Source: an archaeon GW2011_AR20
GTDB taxonomy: Archaea > Nanobdellota > Nanobdellia > SCGC-AAA011-G17 > GW2011-AR20
Direction: 5' to 3'
NCBI GenBank assembly: GCA_000830315.1
Contig: CP010426.1
Coordinates: 345,934 to 409,933 of the forward strand
Length of the DNA: 64,000 nucleotides
How positions within the stretch are numbered: the stretch's first letter is position 1; every line of letters begins with the position of its first letter. The notes beneath the pieces are model-generated. The model was not told the origin of the DNA. It made no database searches and saw nothing but the letters and a program-made list of their open reading frames with translations. Positions 17,401 through 24,672 of the stretch are shown one piece after another. The translations under genes and the position numbers were made by a program.

Positions 17401-17423
17401 GGTTCTGTAACATTTAAGGTTGG
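17401..17423 (+). repeat. Left terminal inverted repeat
   Basis: GGTTCTGTAACA, five bases, then GGTTGG; it pairs with the right end at 20 of 23 positions. Confidence 0.88.
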
Positions 17424-17488
17424 TAGAAAGTTTTAAATAGATAATCTGATTTTAACGTTTATTGAGAAAATTATAGGAGAATAAAAAA

Positions 17489-17716
17489 ATGGGAAAATTT
17501 GAAGACAGCTATGATAAAAAAAGGGTTATGAAACAAATAACAAATTTTAATAAAGATTTGATTAGTTTAATCATAAAATATAATCAAATTCCATTTAATT
17601 TGTTTGCAAATGACCTTAAAAATCCGATATGGGGTTTAAGAGATGGCATTGATGGAGACCTCAAGGCGTTAAGAACTAAAGTAGTAGAACTAATAAGAAA
17701 ATTCGAAAATATTTAA
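17489..17716 (+). CDS. Small helical protein of the IS element
   Basis: A 75-aa protein, mostly charged amphipathic helix ('KKRVMKQITNFNKDLISLIIKYNQ', '..DLKALRTKVVELIRKF'). It has a Shine-Dalgarno-like GGAG nine bases before ATG and a TATA-like 'TTTAAATA' upstream. It is the only rightward gene inside the element. I do not recognise the family; it could be a passenger or regulator. Confidence 0.5.
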   Translation: MGKFEDSYDKKRVMKQITNFNKDLISLIIKYNQIPFNLFANDLKNPIWGLRDGIDGDLKALRTKVVELIRKFENI

Positions 17717-17769
17717 GAAAGTGAATTGTGGTAGTAAGAATAGACTCCATGTAAACGATGTTCTAAACT

Positions 17770-18687
17770 TCAATTCTTTTTACTTGAATAAATCAAATCA
17801 AGCCATTTGTTCTGATTAAGATTTAGGTTAATTCCTGCTTTCTGTGCTGGCGTCATATTAATGCCTTGATGAACTCTAATAAAATTATACCAAATTAAAA
17901 ATAAATTTAATATATGTTCGGCACTTTCTTTATTCTTAAATCCACGAATTACTTTAATCCTTTCTCTAATTGTTCCTTGAATTCTTTCAACAATATTATT
18001 TCTTTTATCTTTATCAGCTTTTAATCTAATGTAAGTTTCTTTATCTTCTCTGTTAGTTCTTGCACCCCAAACTTTACGATAAGCTTTTCTGTAAGCTTGC
18101 AAGCTGTCTGTAAATAATGTAAGAGGTTTATGTTTTGCCTTAATAAATAATATTTTAGCACTTTTACTATCTCGTTTAGTAGAATAATAACTACTTATTA
18201 AAAATCTCGTTCCCTTATCAATCATATCAAATAAATAATGTTGTTGTTTATTACATTTGATAAATATCTCATCTGCGTGATAAACTCCACTTAATTGTGG
18301 TTCAAAATTTCTTGTATAATTAGTTAATATTTGAGAATATTTTATTATCCATCTTAATATCTGCATATGACTAATGCCTTGCTCTGTAAACTGTTTTATA
18401 TGGTTTCTAATTTTTCTCAAACTTAAACCATTCATATACAAATCAAGACAAGTCGTTAATAACTCTCTTTTCTTATGCAAATGAAAGAAACCATCATCAA
18501 CTGTAAATAATTTATTACAAAAATTACATTTCCACCTTTGTTTCTTAGTTGTATGATTAAATCTAAAACTCCATTTAATAATCTCTTTTGATTTACAAAA
18601 AATACATTCTTTCGGCTTTAAAACCGATATGTTTTTATAATTCCTTAACTTGTAATCCTTTTGAGGATTAACTTGTCCGCACGACAT
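17770..18687 (-). CDS. IS6-like DDE transposase with N-terminal zinc finger
   Basis: A 305-aa transposase. The N-terminus has two CxxC pairs ('CIFCKS', 'CNFCNK') of a zinc-beta-ribbon, then an HTH ('GLSLRKIRNHIKQ'). The catalytic DDE core is visible: 'YHADEIFIK' (first D), 'LFTDSL' (second D) and 'NNIVERIQGTIRERIK' (E). The downstream 'WYNFIRVHQG.NMTPA' is typical of this superfamily. A perfect AGGAGG Shine-Dalgarno lies 7 nt before ATG. It appears intact. It shares the operon with the RHH gene, separated by a small hairpin. Confidence 0.9.
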   Translation of the reverse strand: MSCGQVNPQKDYKLRNYKNISVLKPKECIFCKSKEIIKWSFRFNHTTKKQRWKCNFCNKLFTVDDGFFHLHKKRELLTTCLDLYMNGLSLRKIRNHIKQFTEQGISHMQILRWIIKYSQILTNYTRNFEPQLSGVYHADEIFIKCNKQQHYLFDMIDKGTRFLISSYYSTKRDSKSAKILFIKAKHKPLTLFTDSLQAYRKAYRKVWGARTNREDKETYIRLKADKDKRNNIVERIQGTIRERIKVIRGFKNKESAEHILNLFLIWYNFIRVHQGINMTPAQKAGINLNLNQNKWLDLIYSSKKN

Positions 18688-18700
18688 TTTATTTCCTCCT

Positions 18701-18718
18701 GAAACCCTTCGGGGTTTC
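18701..18718 (-). terminator. Stable TTCG hairpin between RHH and transposase genes
   Basis: GAAACCC-TTCG-GGGTTTC forms a 7-bp stem with a TTCG tetraloop. It ends at the base of the transposase Shine-Dalgarno, so it may act as an attenuator or translational control element rather than a simple terminator. Confidence 0.55.
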
Positions 18719-18721
18719 TGT

Positions 18722-18862
18722 TTATTTTTCTAAATCTTTTTTAAGTAAAATTGCTATTCTTGAACTTAAATTCATTCCTTCCGCTTCACAATATTTCTGA
18801 TATTTCTTAAATAAATCTTCTGGTAAAGTTATTGTTACCTTCTTAAATGTCGATTTATCCAT
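18722..18862 (-). CDS. Ribbon-helix-helix (CopG-like) protein
   Basis: A 46-aa protein beginning 'MDKSTFKKVTITLPEDLFKKY' with the beta-strand-helix-helix pattern of CopG/Arc repressors. A near-perfect palindrome covers its start codon and a TATA-like element (TTTATATA on the minus strand) lies about 25 nt upstream, so it probably represses its own operon, which includes the transposase. It could serve as antitoxin to the PIN protein, although that gene is upstream and not overlapping. Confidence 0.75.
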   Translation of the reverse strand: MDKSTFKKVTITLPEDLFKKYQKYCEAEGMNLSSRIAILLKKDLEK

Positions 18863-18878
18863 ACATACTGGTATGTAT
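18861..18878 (-). promoter_or_regulatory. Operator palindrome at the RHH start
   Basis: ATACATAC-TG-GTATGTAT has perfect 8-bp arms and overlaps the RHH start codon. This is the expected position for autorepression by a ribbon-helix-helix dimer pair. Confidence 0.65.
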
Positions 18879-18916
18879 CACTACTATATAAAGCTTTCTA
18901 TACTTGAAACTCTAAA

Positions 18917-19516
18917 TTATTTTTTAAAGAATTTTCTTAATGCCTCTTCTGGACTGATTATTTCTATTTTCTTAAAATCTTCTCTTAATCTTGGGTTTTT
19001 TATAAAATCTTCATCCCTACTAATAAAAAATTTACAATATTTATTTGCCGTAGAAAACAGAATAGCATCTTGTGTCATTAAATTATATTTTAAAATTAAC
19101 TTTGGTATCAATTTTAAATCATAGAACTCATTAACTATTTTTAAATTATTTTTACTATATAATTTGAAAGCATCTTTTTCTAACTCTTTAATTTCAAAAT
19201 CTTCAAGAAATTTAAAACTCTTCTTCTTTCTTATCCAAGAACTTAAAGGAACTCCATCGTCCCACATTTTCTTACATATTGCTTCTTCATATAAAACATT
19301 AAATATTTCAGAAAATGTTAATGGAGAAATGATAAATTTAAAATTTCTATCCTTCGATTTCAGGATTTCTGAGATTAATTTAAAAGAAGAAACCAATCCT
19401 TGATATTGTTTCCATAATTTTTGTTTGTCTTCTTTATTCCTTGTGATTCTATCTTTACCATGAATTAAAAGATAACCTGTAAGAACATTAGTATCTACAA
19501 AGACATTCTTTACCAT
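18917..19516 (-). CDS. PIN-domain protein (putative RNase)
   Basis: A 199-aa protein with the PIN acidic set: 'FVDTNVLTGYLL' (D8), 'TFSEIFNVLYEEA' (E), 'TQDAILFSTANKY' (D) and 'FFISRDEDF' (D). PIN domains are Mg-dependent RNases, commonly VapC toxins. At 199 aa it is longer than a typical VapC (about 130). It is a passenger within the IS boundaries, preceded on the same strand by a small cysteine-containing gene (gap 5 nt) and followed by the RHH gene. Toxin role is inferred. Confidence 0.8.
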   Translation of the reverse strand: MVKNVFVDTNVLTGYLLIHGKDRITRNKEDKQKLWKQYQGLVSSFKLISEILKSKDRNFKFIISPLTFSEIFNVLYEEAICKKMWDDGVPLSSWIRKKKSFKFLEDFEIKELEKDAFKLYSKNNLKIVNEFYDLKLIPKLILKYNLMTQDAILFSTANKYCKFFISRDEDFIKNPRLREDFKKIEIISPEEALRKFFKK

Positions 19517-19521
19517 CTTTA

Positions 19522-19728
19522 TTAGAATCTATCCCAAAAACTTCTTTTTCTCCTTGGAACTATAGTTTTAGGGATATACCTCTGTGAGGCATATCTCTTA
19601 TGCTTATAATAAATTCCACTGCCTGGATAATGCCATAATTGACAAAATTTGCAATAATAAGCCATTTTTATTCTAATTCTTTTAAGTTTCTTTTCTTTAA
19701 AATTCTTTTGATTTTTTAGATTTTTCAT
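19522..19728 (-). CDS. Small basic zinc-finger-like protein of the IS element
   Basis: A 68-aa lysine/arginine-rich protein with 'YYCKFCQLWHYPGSGIYYKHKRY', a possible CxxC...H...H zinc finger. I chose the ATG at 19728 because GAGGT lies about 9 nt upstream; an upstream TTG at 19752 falls inside the terminal repeat and is unlikely. It ends 5 nt before the PIN gene and may be its partner (antitoxin or DNA-binding regulator). No family recognised. Confidence 0.55.
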   Translation of the reverse strand: MKNLKNQKNFKEKKLKRIRIKMAYYCKFCQLWHYPGSGIYYKHKRYASQRYIPKTIVPRRKRSFWDRF

Positions 19729-19748
19729 TATTTTAACCTCTAAGAATG

Positions 19749-19771
19749 CCAACCGTATTTGTTACAGAACC
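19749..19771 (-). repeat. Right terminal inverted repeat
   Basis: Reverse complement starts GGTTCTGTAACA and contains GGTTGG after five bases, matching the left end; the duplicated target AGAATTAG follows at 19772-19779. Confidence 0.88.
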
Positions 19772-19813
19772 AGAATTAGAAAGCTTTAAAAATTGACTTT
19801 ATAAGCAAATATA

Positions 19814-20074
19814 ATGGAAATTAAGATATTAAAAGAAGATAAAAACAGGGTGGAATTTGAGGTTATTGGGGAAGACCATACTTTATGCAATGTAATTAGA
19901 GACGAGCTCTGGAATCAGGATGACATAGAGATATCCGCTTACAACATAAAACACCCTTTAATAAGCAACCCTGTAATGCTTGTTGAAACCAGCAAAGGAG
20001 ACCCGAAAAAAGCCTTGCAAAATGCTGTTTCTGATTTAAAGAAAAAAGTCAAGGAATTAAAGGATAGTTTTTAA
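19814..20074 (+). CDS. rpoL: DNA-directed RNA polymerase subunit L
   Basis: An 86-aa archaeal RNA polymerase subunit (Rpb11 counterpart) that pairs with subunit D. The characteristic segment 'EDHTLCNVIRDELW' and the 'AYNIKHPLISNPVM' strand are both present; the length is normal. It is the first intact core gene after the IS element. A TATA-like 'CTTTATAAGC' within 25 nt of the start suggests the promoter survived the insertion. Confidence 0.95.
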   Translation: MEIKILKEDKNRVEFEVIGEDHTLCNVIRDELWNQDDIEISAYNIKHPLISNPVMLVETSKGDPKKALQNAVSDLKKKVKELKDSF

Positions 20075-20112
20075 AACAAAACTTATTTAAATAATCAATC
20101 TTAATTAACATT

Positions 20113-20835
20113 ATGGAAGATAATAACGCCTCTGTTATAATTACCTACTCGTTTGTTTTTCTTTTTATAGTTTACATATTCTTGCAACAGGGTGATATTA
20201 TCCCGCAAACAACAGGTTATGCATTTTTTGATGCAGATGTTTTATCTGGTTTATCCTTAACCACATTAATAATCCTCCTAGCAGCTTTGGTAATATTGAT
20301 TGTAGGCGGTTTTTTCCTCTATAAGAAATTAAAGAAGAAAAAAGAACAATCCGAATCAAATTTAGAGATTCCAAAACCAGATATTTATGAGAAATCCATC
20401 TCTGATTTAAGCAAGGAGTTTAATATTCCCGCAAACGAAGAGAAAGCAGAGAAATCAGACGCGGCAGATACCGATATTAACAAATTATTCGTGGAAGAAA
20501 AACCGGACGTTAAAGAAGCTCCAGAAGCAACCCCCGCAGAACAGGCAGATAAAATTGGAAAGGTTAAGGAAAAAGAATTTAATTTAGATGAATTAAAACA
20601 AATTCTTAAAGTTTTGATGAAGAAGAGCTATACAAAAGAGAGCATTGTAAAGTATTTGAACAGCAAAGGCCATAATTTAATGCAGATTAAACAAGCGATT
20701 AACTCAATCAACAACGAGAATTTAAGAAATTATGTTAAAAACGCACTTTCACAGGGGTTTAGCAAGCAAGATGTAATGCAAGCCTTGTTGAAGTCTGGTT
20801 GGAATAAAGAAGATATTATAAGGAATATGCAATAG
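20113..20835 (+). CDS. Two-helix membrane protein with acidic linker and C-terminal helical domain
   Basis: A 240-aa protein. Hydrophobic segments at about residues 8-22 and 43-66 frame a short loop, followed by a lysine-rich stop-transfer, an acidic low-complexity linker (about 80-150) and a C-terminal domain of repeated helices ('LKKSGWNKEDIIRNM' style units: 'KSYTKESIVKYLNSKGH', 'GFSKQDVMQALLKSGW'). The repeated 'xGxx.xxI/V...L...G' units resemble small helical domains seen in many DPANN membrane proteins. Function unknown. Confidence 0.55.
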   Translation: MEDNNASVIITYSFVFLFIVYIFLQQGDIIPQTTGYAFFDADVLSGLSLTTLIILLAALVILIVGGFFLYKKLKKKKEQSESNLEIPKPDIYEKSISDLSKEFNIPANEEKAEKSDAADTDINKLFVEEKPDVKEAPEATPAEQADKIGKVKEKEFNLDELKQILKVLMKKSYTKESIVKYLNSKGHNLMQIKQAINSINNENLRNYVKNALSQGFSKQDVMQALLKSGWNKEDIIRNMQ

Positions 20836-20870
20836 AAACCTTTTTATTTGCTTATTTTTTAAGAAGGGAG

Positions 20871-21440
20871 ATGAATTTTAAGAAAATATGGAGATTTATA
20901 TGGCATGATGACTCAATCTTGTCATGGATAATTAATGTTATTTTAGCATTTGTTTTGGTCAAATTTATTCTTTATCCGGGATTGGGCTTGATATTACAGA
21001 CAACACATCCTGTTGTTGCTGTTGTTTCATCTAGCATGGCGCATGATGAAAGATTTGATAAGTGGTGGGAAAATGCTGAATTATGTTATGCAGAATTTAA
21101 TATCAATAAAAATGACTTTGAGAATTACATTATGAAAAATGGATTTAATAAAGGGGACATAATGTTTTTAAAAAGCGCTAAAAACATAGAAGAAGGAGAA
21201 ATCATCGTTTTTAATGGTAATTCGAATAATCCTATCATACACCGCGTAGTTAATATTAACGACGGTTATTACCAGACGAAGGGGGATAATTACAGAACAA
21301 ATTGTGACTCGTATGTTCAATTAGGAGAAACTAAAATAGAAAAGAAAGATATAATAGGGAAAGCATTTTTAAAATTACCTTATCTTGGGTGGGTTAAAAT
21401 AGGGTTTATGGAATTGATTAATGCTTTCAGAGTGAATTAA
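20871..21440 (+). CDS. Archaeal signal peptidase I (S26B type)
   Basis: A 189-aa membrane peptidase that removes secretory signal peptides. One N-terminal helix (about residues 20-40) precedes the catalytic Ser in 'VVSSSMAHD' (Ser55-Met56). 'PIIHRVVNI' holds the catalytic His of the archaeal/ER (Ser-His) type, and 'YYQTKGDN' is the conserved C-terminal box. An insertion of about 40 aa lies between the Ser and His boxes. It should process the S-layer and other secreted proteins of this window. Confidence 0.87.
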   Translation: MNFKKIWRFIWHDDSILSWIINVILAFVLVKFILYPGLGLILQTTHPVVAVVSSSMAHDERFDKWWENAELCYAEFNINKNDFENYIMKNGFNKGDIMFLKSAKNIEEGEIIVFNGNSNNPIIHRVVNINDGYYQTKGDNYRTNCDSYVQLGETKIEKKDIIGKAFLKLPYLGWVKIGFMELINAFRVN

Positions 21441-21482
21441 AACATAAAGTTATATACTTAAAAGTATTATTACGACGATAAA

Positions 21483-22409
21483 ATGATGGAATATTTTGAT
21501 TTAAGACAAGAAGCATACAACAAAACGATTGAATTAAATAAATCTGGTTTAAGTTGGTATAAAATATCAAACCACTTTGATGAATTAGGTTATAAAATTC
21601 CACATTCCACCATTAGAAGCTGGACGCGGGGTAGTAAGGCTAGAAATAAGGAACCATTAATAAATTTTAGTTCTAGTTTAAGCAAAGAAGAATCATACGC
21701 ACTTGGCGTTATCGGCCCCGGAGATGGTTATATCGCAGATGCCAATTATGAAATAGGGTTAGCTGTTATTGATAAAGATTTTGCAGATTATTTTCAATTT
21801 TGTTTAGAGAAAGTTTTTAGATTGAGAACTAGTAATAAATTGGAGGGTCCAAGTGGTCTTGGTAAAAATCCTCGTTATAGGGTTAAGCTGTACTCGAAGA
21901 AAATTTGTGAATATTTAACAAAGAGATACAAAGTTAATTTTAAAGAGGAATCATGGCGAATTCCGGAGATTATTAAAGAATCTAACGAAGAAATAAAAGG
22001 AGCTTATCTTAGTGGATTTAGCGACTCTCAAGGTCATGTAAGTAAAAGAGAAATTATTTTGGCATCAAAGAACGTTGATGGCTTAAAAGAAATTAAATGT
22101 TTGTTAGATAGTTTAGATATACTTTTTACTCTATCGGAAAATAAAGGAATTATTTCTATTTATGGAAAAAATTCTTTCGAGATCTTCAATAATAAAATTG
22201 GATTTGCAACAAAGAGAAAAGCTGATAAATTGATATGCATAATAAATTCTTACAAACGTAATATGACTCCTAAAAAAATAATTAATAACAAAATGATAGA
22301 AATCATAAAATATTTAAAAGAAGGGAATACTAAATTACAAGCTTCAAAGATTTTCGGAGTTCATAGATTAACAATATCAAAAAAATTAAAAGAAATGGGG
22401 GTTGATTAA
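21483..22409 (+). CDS. Free-standing LAGLIDADG homing endonuclease-like protein
   Basis: A 308-aa protein with an N-terminal HTH-like region (residues 5-50), two LAGLIDADG motifs, 'ALGVIGPGDG' (73-82) and 'LSGFSDSQG' (176-184), and a C-terminal HTH ('LQASKIFGVHRLTISKKLKEMG'). The catalytic acid is present in motif 1 (D81) but replaced by Gln183 in motif 2, so cleavage may be lost or reduced to nicking. It overlaps the TFS start by 8 nt. No splicing residues flank it, so it is not an intein. It probably inserted between the TFS promoter and coding sequence. Confidence 0.82.
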   Translation: MMEYFDLRQEAYNKTIELNKSGLSWYKISNHFDELGYKIPHSTIRSWTRGSKARNKEPLINFSSSLSKEESYALGVIGPGDGYIADANYEIGLAVIDKDFADYFQFCLEKVFRLRTSNKLEGPSGLGKNPRYRVKLYSKKICEYLTKRYKVNFKEESWRIPEIIKESNEEIKGAYLSGFSDSQGHVSKREIILASKNVDGLKEIKCLLDSLDILFTLSENKGIISIYGKNSFEIFNNKIGFATKRKADKLICIINSYKRNMTPKKIINNKMIEIIKYLKEGNTKLQASKIFGVHRLTISKKLKEMGVD

Positions 22410-22722
22410 GATTTTATTCTGTGCTAAGTGTGGTAGCATTCTTGCACCAAAGAAAGATGATCCGAAAAAGATAGTTTGCACTGGATGCGGTTATTCTCCA
22501 AGGCAACAAAAGACTTTGAGGATTGGAGAGAAAATAGATGCCGGCAAAAAATTGGAAATTATAGACAAAACAATGGAAACTTTACCAAAGACAGAAGCAC
22601 AATGTCCTAAATGCGGGCATAATAAAGCATACTATTGGCTAGCACAGACAAGGGCAGCAGATGAAGCAGAAACAATGTTTTTCAGATGCGTTAAATGCAA
22701 CAACCAATGGAGAAGTTACTAG
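22402..22722 (+). CDS. Transcription factor S (TFIIS/RPC11-like)
   Basis: A 106-aa archaeal transcript-cleavage factor that rescues backtracked RNA polymerase. The N-terminal zinc ribbon is 'CAKCGS...CTGCGY'; the C-terminal one is 'CPKCGH...CVKCNNQW' and carries the catalytic acidic pair in 'RAADEAET'. The only upstream start before the first Cys is TTG at 22402, which overlaps the endonuclease stop. The usual start 'MKFCP' type is changed to 'MIKILFC', consistent with disturbance of the original start by the endonuclease. Confidence 0.93.
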   Translation: MIKILFCAKCGSILAPKKDDPKKIVCTGCGYSPRQQKTLRIGEKIDAGKKLEIIDKTMETLPKTEAQCPKCGHNKAYYWLAQTRAADEAETMFFRCVKCNNQWRSY

Positions 22723-22756
22723 AAAGCTTTATTTATTTTTCTTCTAATTTAGTTTT

Positions 22757-23038
22757 ATGCAGCAGGCCTATAAAGAAACATTCATAAATAAACTGGAGAA
22801 TAATTCCAAGGTTTCTATCTCGGGATTTATCATAGAAAAGAATGAAAACTCCATAATTGTTGATGATAATACCGGAACATTACCTATTATAATACAAACC
22901 ACACTTTCTCTGAATACTTTCGTAAGGGTGTTTGGATATTATAATAACGGACAATTGCAGGGGAATTTAATACAAGATTTAACCCAAATTAATAAGCAGT
23001 TATACAATAAAGTTAAATTAATTTTAAATCGCAAGTAA
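22757..23038 (+). CDS. Small OB-fold protein
   Basis: A 93-aa protein with the five-strand pattern of an OB fold ('SKVSISGFIIEKNENSIIVDDNTGTLPIIIQ...FVRVFGYYNNGQLQGNLI'), like nucleic-acid-binding RPA/tRNA-anticodon-type domains. It sits between TFS and PCNA, 28 nt from pcn, so a role in replication or repair (RPA-like single-strand binding) is plausible but not shown. Its short length resembles single-OB RPA-associated proteins of archaea. Confidence 0.6.
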   Translation: MQQAYKETFINKLENNSKVSISGFIIEKNENSIIVDDNTGTLPIIIQTTLSLNTFVRVFGYYNNGQLQGNLIQDLTQINKQLYNKVKLILNRK

Positions 23039-23066
23039 TAAATACCTTTTTAATCTAACAAGGAAA

Positions 23067-23804
23067 ATGAAACTAACATTAAGCGACGCAAAATACCTTA
23101 AAGAACCAATAATGATAATTTCTGAGTTGGTGAATGAGGCTACTTTCAGAATTGATAAGGATAAGATTGAATTAATAGCAATGGACCCTGCGAATGTTTC
23201 CATGGTTATCTTTAAATTATTAAGCTCGGCATTTGTTGAGTATGATGTTAAGGAGCCGCTGGAGATATCATTGAATTTGGATAATTTAAAACAGGTTTTG
23301 AAAAGGGCTAATGCAAACGACATCATTACCTTTGAATTATTAGAAAATAAACTTAAAATTGAACTTAAGTCAGATACAAAAAGAACATTTAGTTTATCCT
23401 TATTGAATTTAGATGAGAAGCAGCAAAAAGTTCCTGATTTGAAATTCCCATTGAAGATTGAAACAAGCGCAGTTTTATTTGATCAAGCTATTGAGGATAT
23501 CGGCATAGTAAGCGATTCAGTTAGCTTATATTCTGATCAGGATAAATTTTCATTAGAAGCTCTTGGAAACCTGACTACTGCAAAAATTGAATTGATTAAA
23601 GATGACCAAACTTTAATTGAATCGAAAGATAAGGTTAAATCAAAGTATTCTGTGGAGTATTTAAAAAAAATAGTTAAGGGAAGCAAGTTAGCAGATAGGG
23701 TTGTATTGCAATTTAGCAAAGACTACCCGTTAAAGGCAAGCTATAAAGTTACTGATAAAATGCTGCTTGAATTTATTCTTGCTCCTAGGGTTGCTAACGA
23801 TTAA
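23067..23804 (+). CDS. pcn: DNA polymerase sliding clamp (PCNA)
   Basis: A 245-aa sliding clamp that encircles DNA as a trimer and tethers replicative polymerase, FEN1 and ligase. The beginning 'MKLTLSDAKYLKEPIMIISELVNEATFRID' and 'IELIAMDPANVSMVIF' match the archaeal/eukaryal PCNA N-terminal domain. The C-terminal 'YPLKASYKVTDKMLLEFILAPRVAND' includes the conserved region near the PIP pocket. Length is normal. The stop overlaps, tail to tail, the 3' end of the zinc-finger/AbrB gene. Confidence 0.95.
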   Translation: MKLTLSDAKYLKEPIMIISELVNEATFRIDKDKIELIAMDPANVSMVIFKLLSSAFVEYDVKEPLEISLNLDNLKQVLKRANANDIITFELLENKLKIELKSDTKRTFSLSLLNLDEKQQKVPDLKFPLKIETSAVLFDQAIEDIGIVSDSVSLYSDQDKFSLEALGNLTTAKIELIKDDQTLIESKDKVKSKYSVEYLKKIVKGSKLADRVVLQFSKDYPLKASYKVTDKMLLEFILAPRVAND

Positions 23805-24133
23805 AATTCAATAGCCAATTTTCTTTTGCCTTCTTTATATAAATGCCCCATCTTAACTTTTTGTAAATCTTTGCTCATTTCACTAGGAATTCTAATTACA
23901 ACAGCATTTCCCGATTTCCAAAATTTGATTTCCTTTCTTTGCATACCCCACAAATTATTTTCTTTAAGTTTATTCTCAACAATTTCTAAACTTTTATCAG
24001 GTAAATAAACTTCACCACATTTTTCACAGTACTCAATGTCTAATACACCGCAATCTATTTCATCTTCAATTATTCTTTCTTTTTTCCACTTTAATGTCCC
24101 GCCACAAGGACAAGAGTAATTTATTTTCTCCAT
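23801..24133 (-). CDS. YgiT/MqsA-type zinc finger with AbrB-like domain (putative antitoxin)
   Basis: A 110-aa protein with an N-terminal four-cysteine zinc finger ('CPCGG...CEKCGE') of the YgiT type and a C-terminal segment 'FWKSGNAVVIRIPSEMSKDL' that reads as an AbrB/SpoVT-like swapped hairpin. Both are common in antitoxins. It ends 4 nt inside the PCNA stop region and starts 1 nt after the DUF4258-like gene, so the two form one operon. Confidence 0.7.
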   Translation of the reverse strand: MEKINYSCPCGGTLKWKKERIIEDEIDCGVLDIEYCEKCGEVYLPDKSLEIVENKLKENNLWGMQRKEIKFWKSGNAVVIRIPSEMSKDLQKVKMGHLYKEGKRKLAIEF

Positions 24134-24134
24134 T

Positions 24135-24395
24135 TTAGACCTCCATGACAGTTATTGGATAAATCTTCCTAACATCTTTAATTCTAAACTCTCTATAAGC
24201 AACCGCATACCATCTATAAGTTGCCAATATGGATTTATCTGCTCTTATTGTTTTAGCTCCTTTTAATACAGCTTCCTTAATTTGTTCTTTTCCTATGGCT
24301 CTTTCTTTCATTCTATCAAAAACATGCTCGGATCTTTTTTCCGAATCTTGCCAGTGTTTTAAGTTTCTGAAAGCCACATTTATCTTAATATCCAT
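24135..24395 (-). CDS. DUF4258-like small protein (putative toxin)
   Basis: An 86-aa protein with 'HVFDRMKERAIGKEQIKEAVLKGAK', the H-x-x-R-M-x-x-R-x-I pattern seen in DUF4258 proteins, which are linked to RelE/BrnT-like toxins. It precedes the zinc-finger/AbrB gene by 1 nt, as toxin-first modules (MqsRA, HigBA-like) do. RNase activity is an inference. A TATA-like 'TTTATATA' on the minus strand lies about 25 nt upstream. Confidence 0.6.
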   Translation of the reverse strand: MDIKINVAFRNLKHWQDSEKRSEHVFDRMKERAIGKEQIKEAVLKGAKTIRADKSILATYRWYAVAYREFRIKDVRKIYPITVMEV

Positions 24396-24475
24396 TATTG
24401 TATAATTATATATAAAAGTATATAAATCTATCTATTTTAGAAAAATTTATATTTTGTAAATTTTTAATTGATTTT

Positions 24476-24628
24476 ATGAAGAATAAAACTGTTGGTAGTC
24501 TAATGAAGGCCATTGAAAAAATGAGAATAAGCGAAGAAGACAAAAGAATAGAAGAAGAAATAAAAGAAGGTTGGATTAGATGGAGAAAGAGACTTACCAA
24601 AGAAATAAATAATGAACGGCTAAACTAA
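24476..24628 (+). CDS. Short hypothetical protein (50 aa)
   Basis: ATG at 24476 opens a 50-aa charged helical protein, 'MKNKTVGSLMKAIEKMRISE...', ending 'NNERLN'. A TATA-like 'AAATTTATATTTTG' lies about 25 nt upstream, as for other genes here. It lies between a TA-like pair and a pilin-like gene and could be an orphan antitoxin or regulator; no family recognised. Confidence 0.4.
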   Translation: MKNKTVGSLMKAIEKMRISEEDKRIEEEIKEGWIRWRKRLTKEINNERLN

Positions 24629-24672
24629 AGTTAAAAGCAAAATTTTATATATTAACTTGTTATAAAGTTGTT

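Larger units (their letters stand above)
17401..19771. mobile_element. IS6-like element (2,371 bp) carrying RHH, PIN and zinc-finger passengers
   Basis: The element has 23-bp imperfect terminal inverted repeats (20 of 23 matching) at 17401-17423 and 19749-19771, both starting GGTTCTGTAACA. That is close to IS6-family ends. An 8-bp target duplication, AGAATTAG, flanks it. Inside are a DDE transposase, a ribbon-helix-helix protein with its own operator, a PIN-domain protein, a small cysteine-containing protein and a short + strand gene. It inserted exactly after aMBF1 and before rpoL. An ordinary IS6 element is under 1 kb, so this is a passenger-bearing form. TIRs and duplication look intact, so the insertion is recent. 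Confidence 0.9.

Noticed and set aside
21483-22409. Intein in TFS
   Set aside because: Not in frame with TFS, has its own start and stop, and lacks splicing residues.
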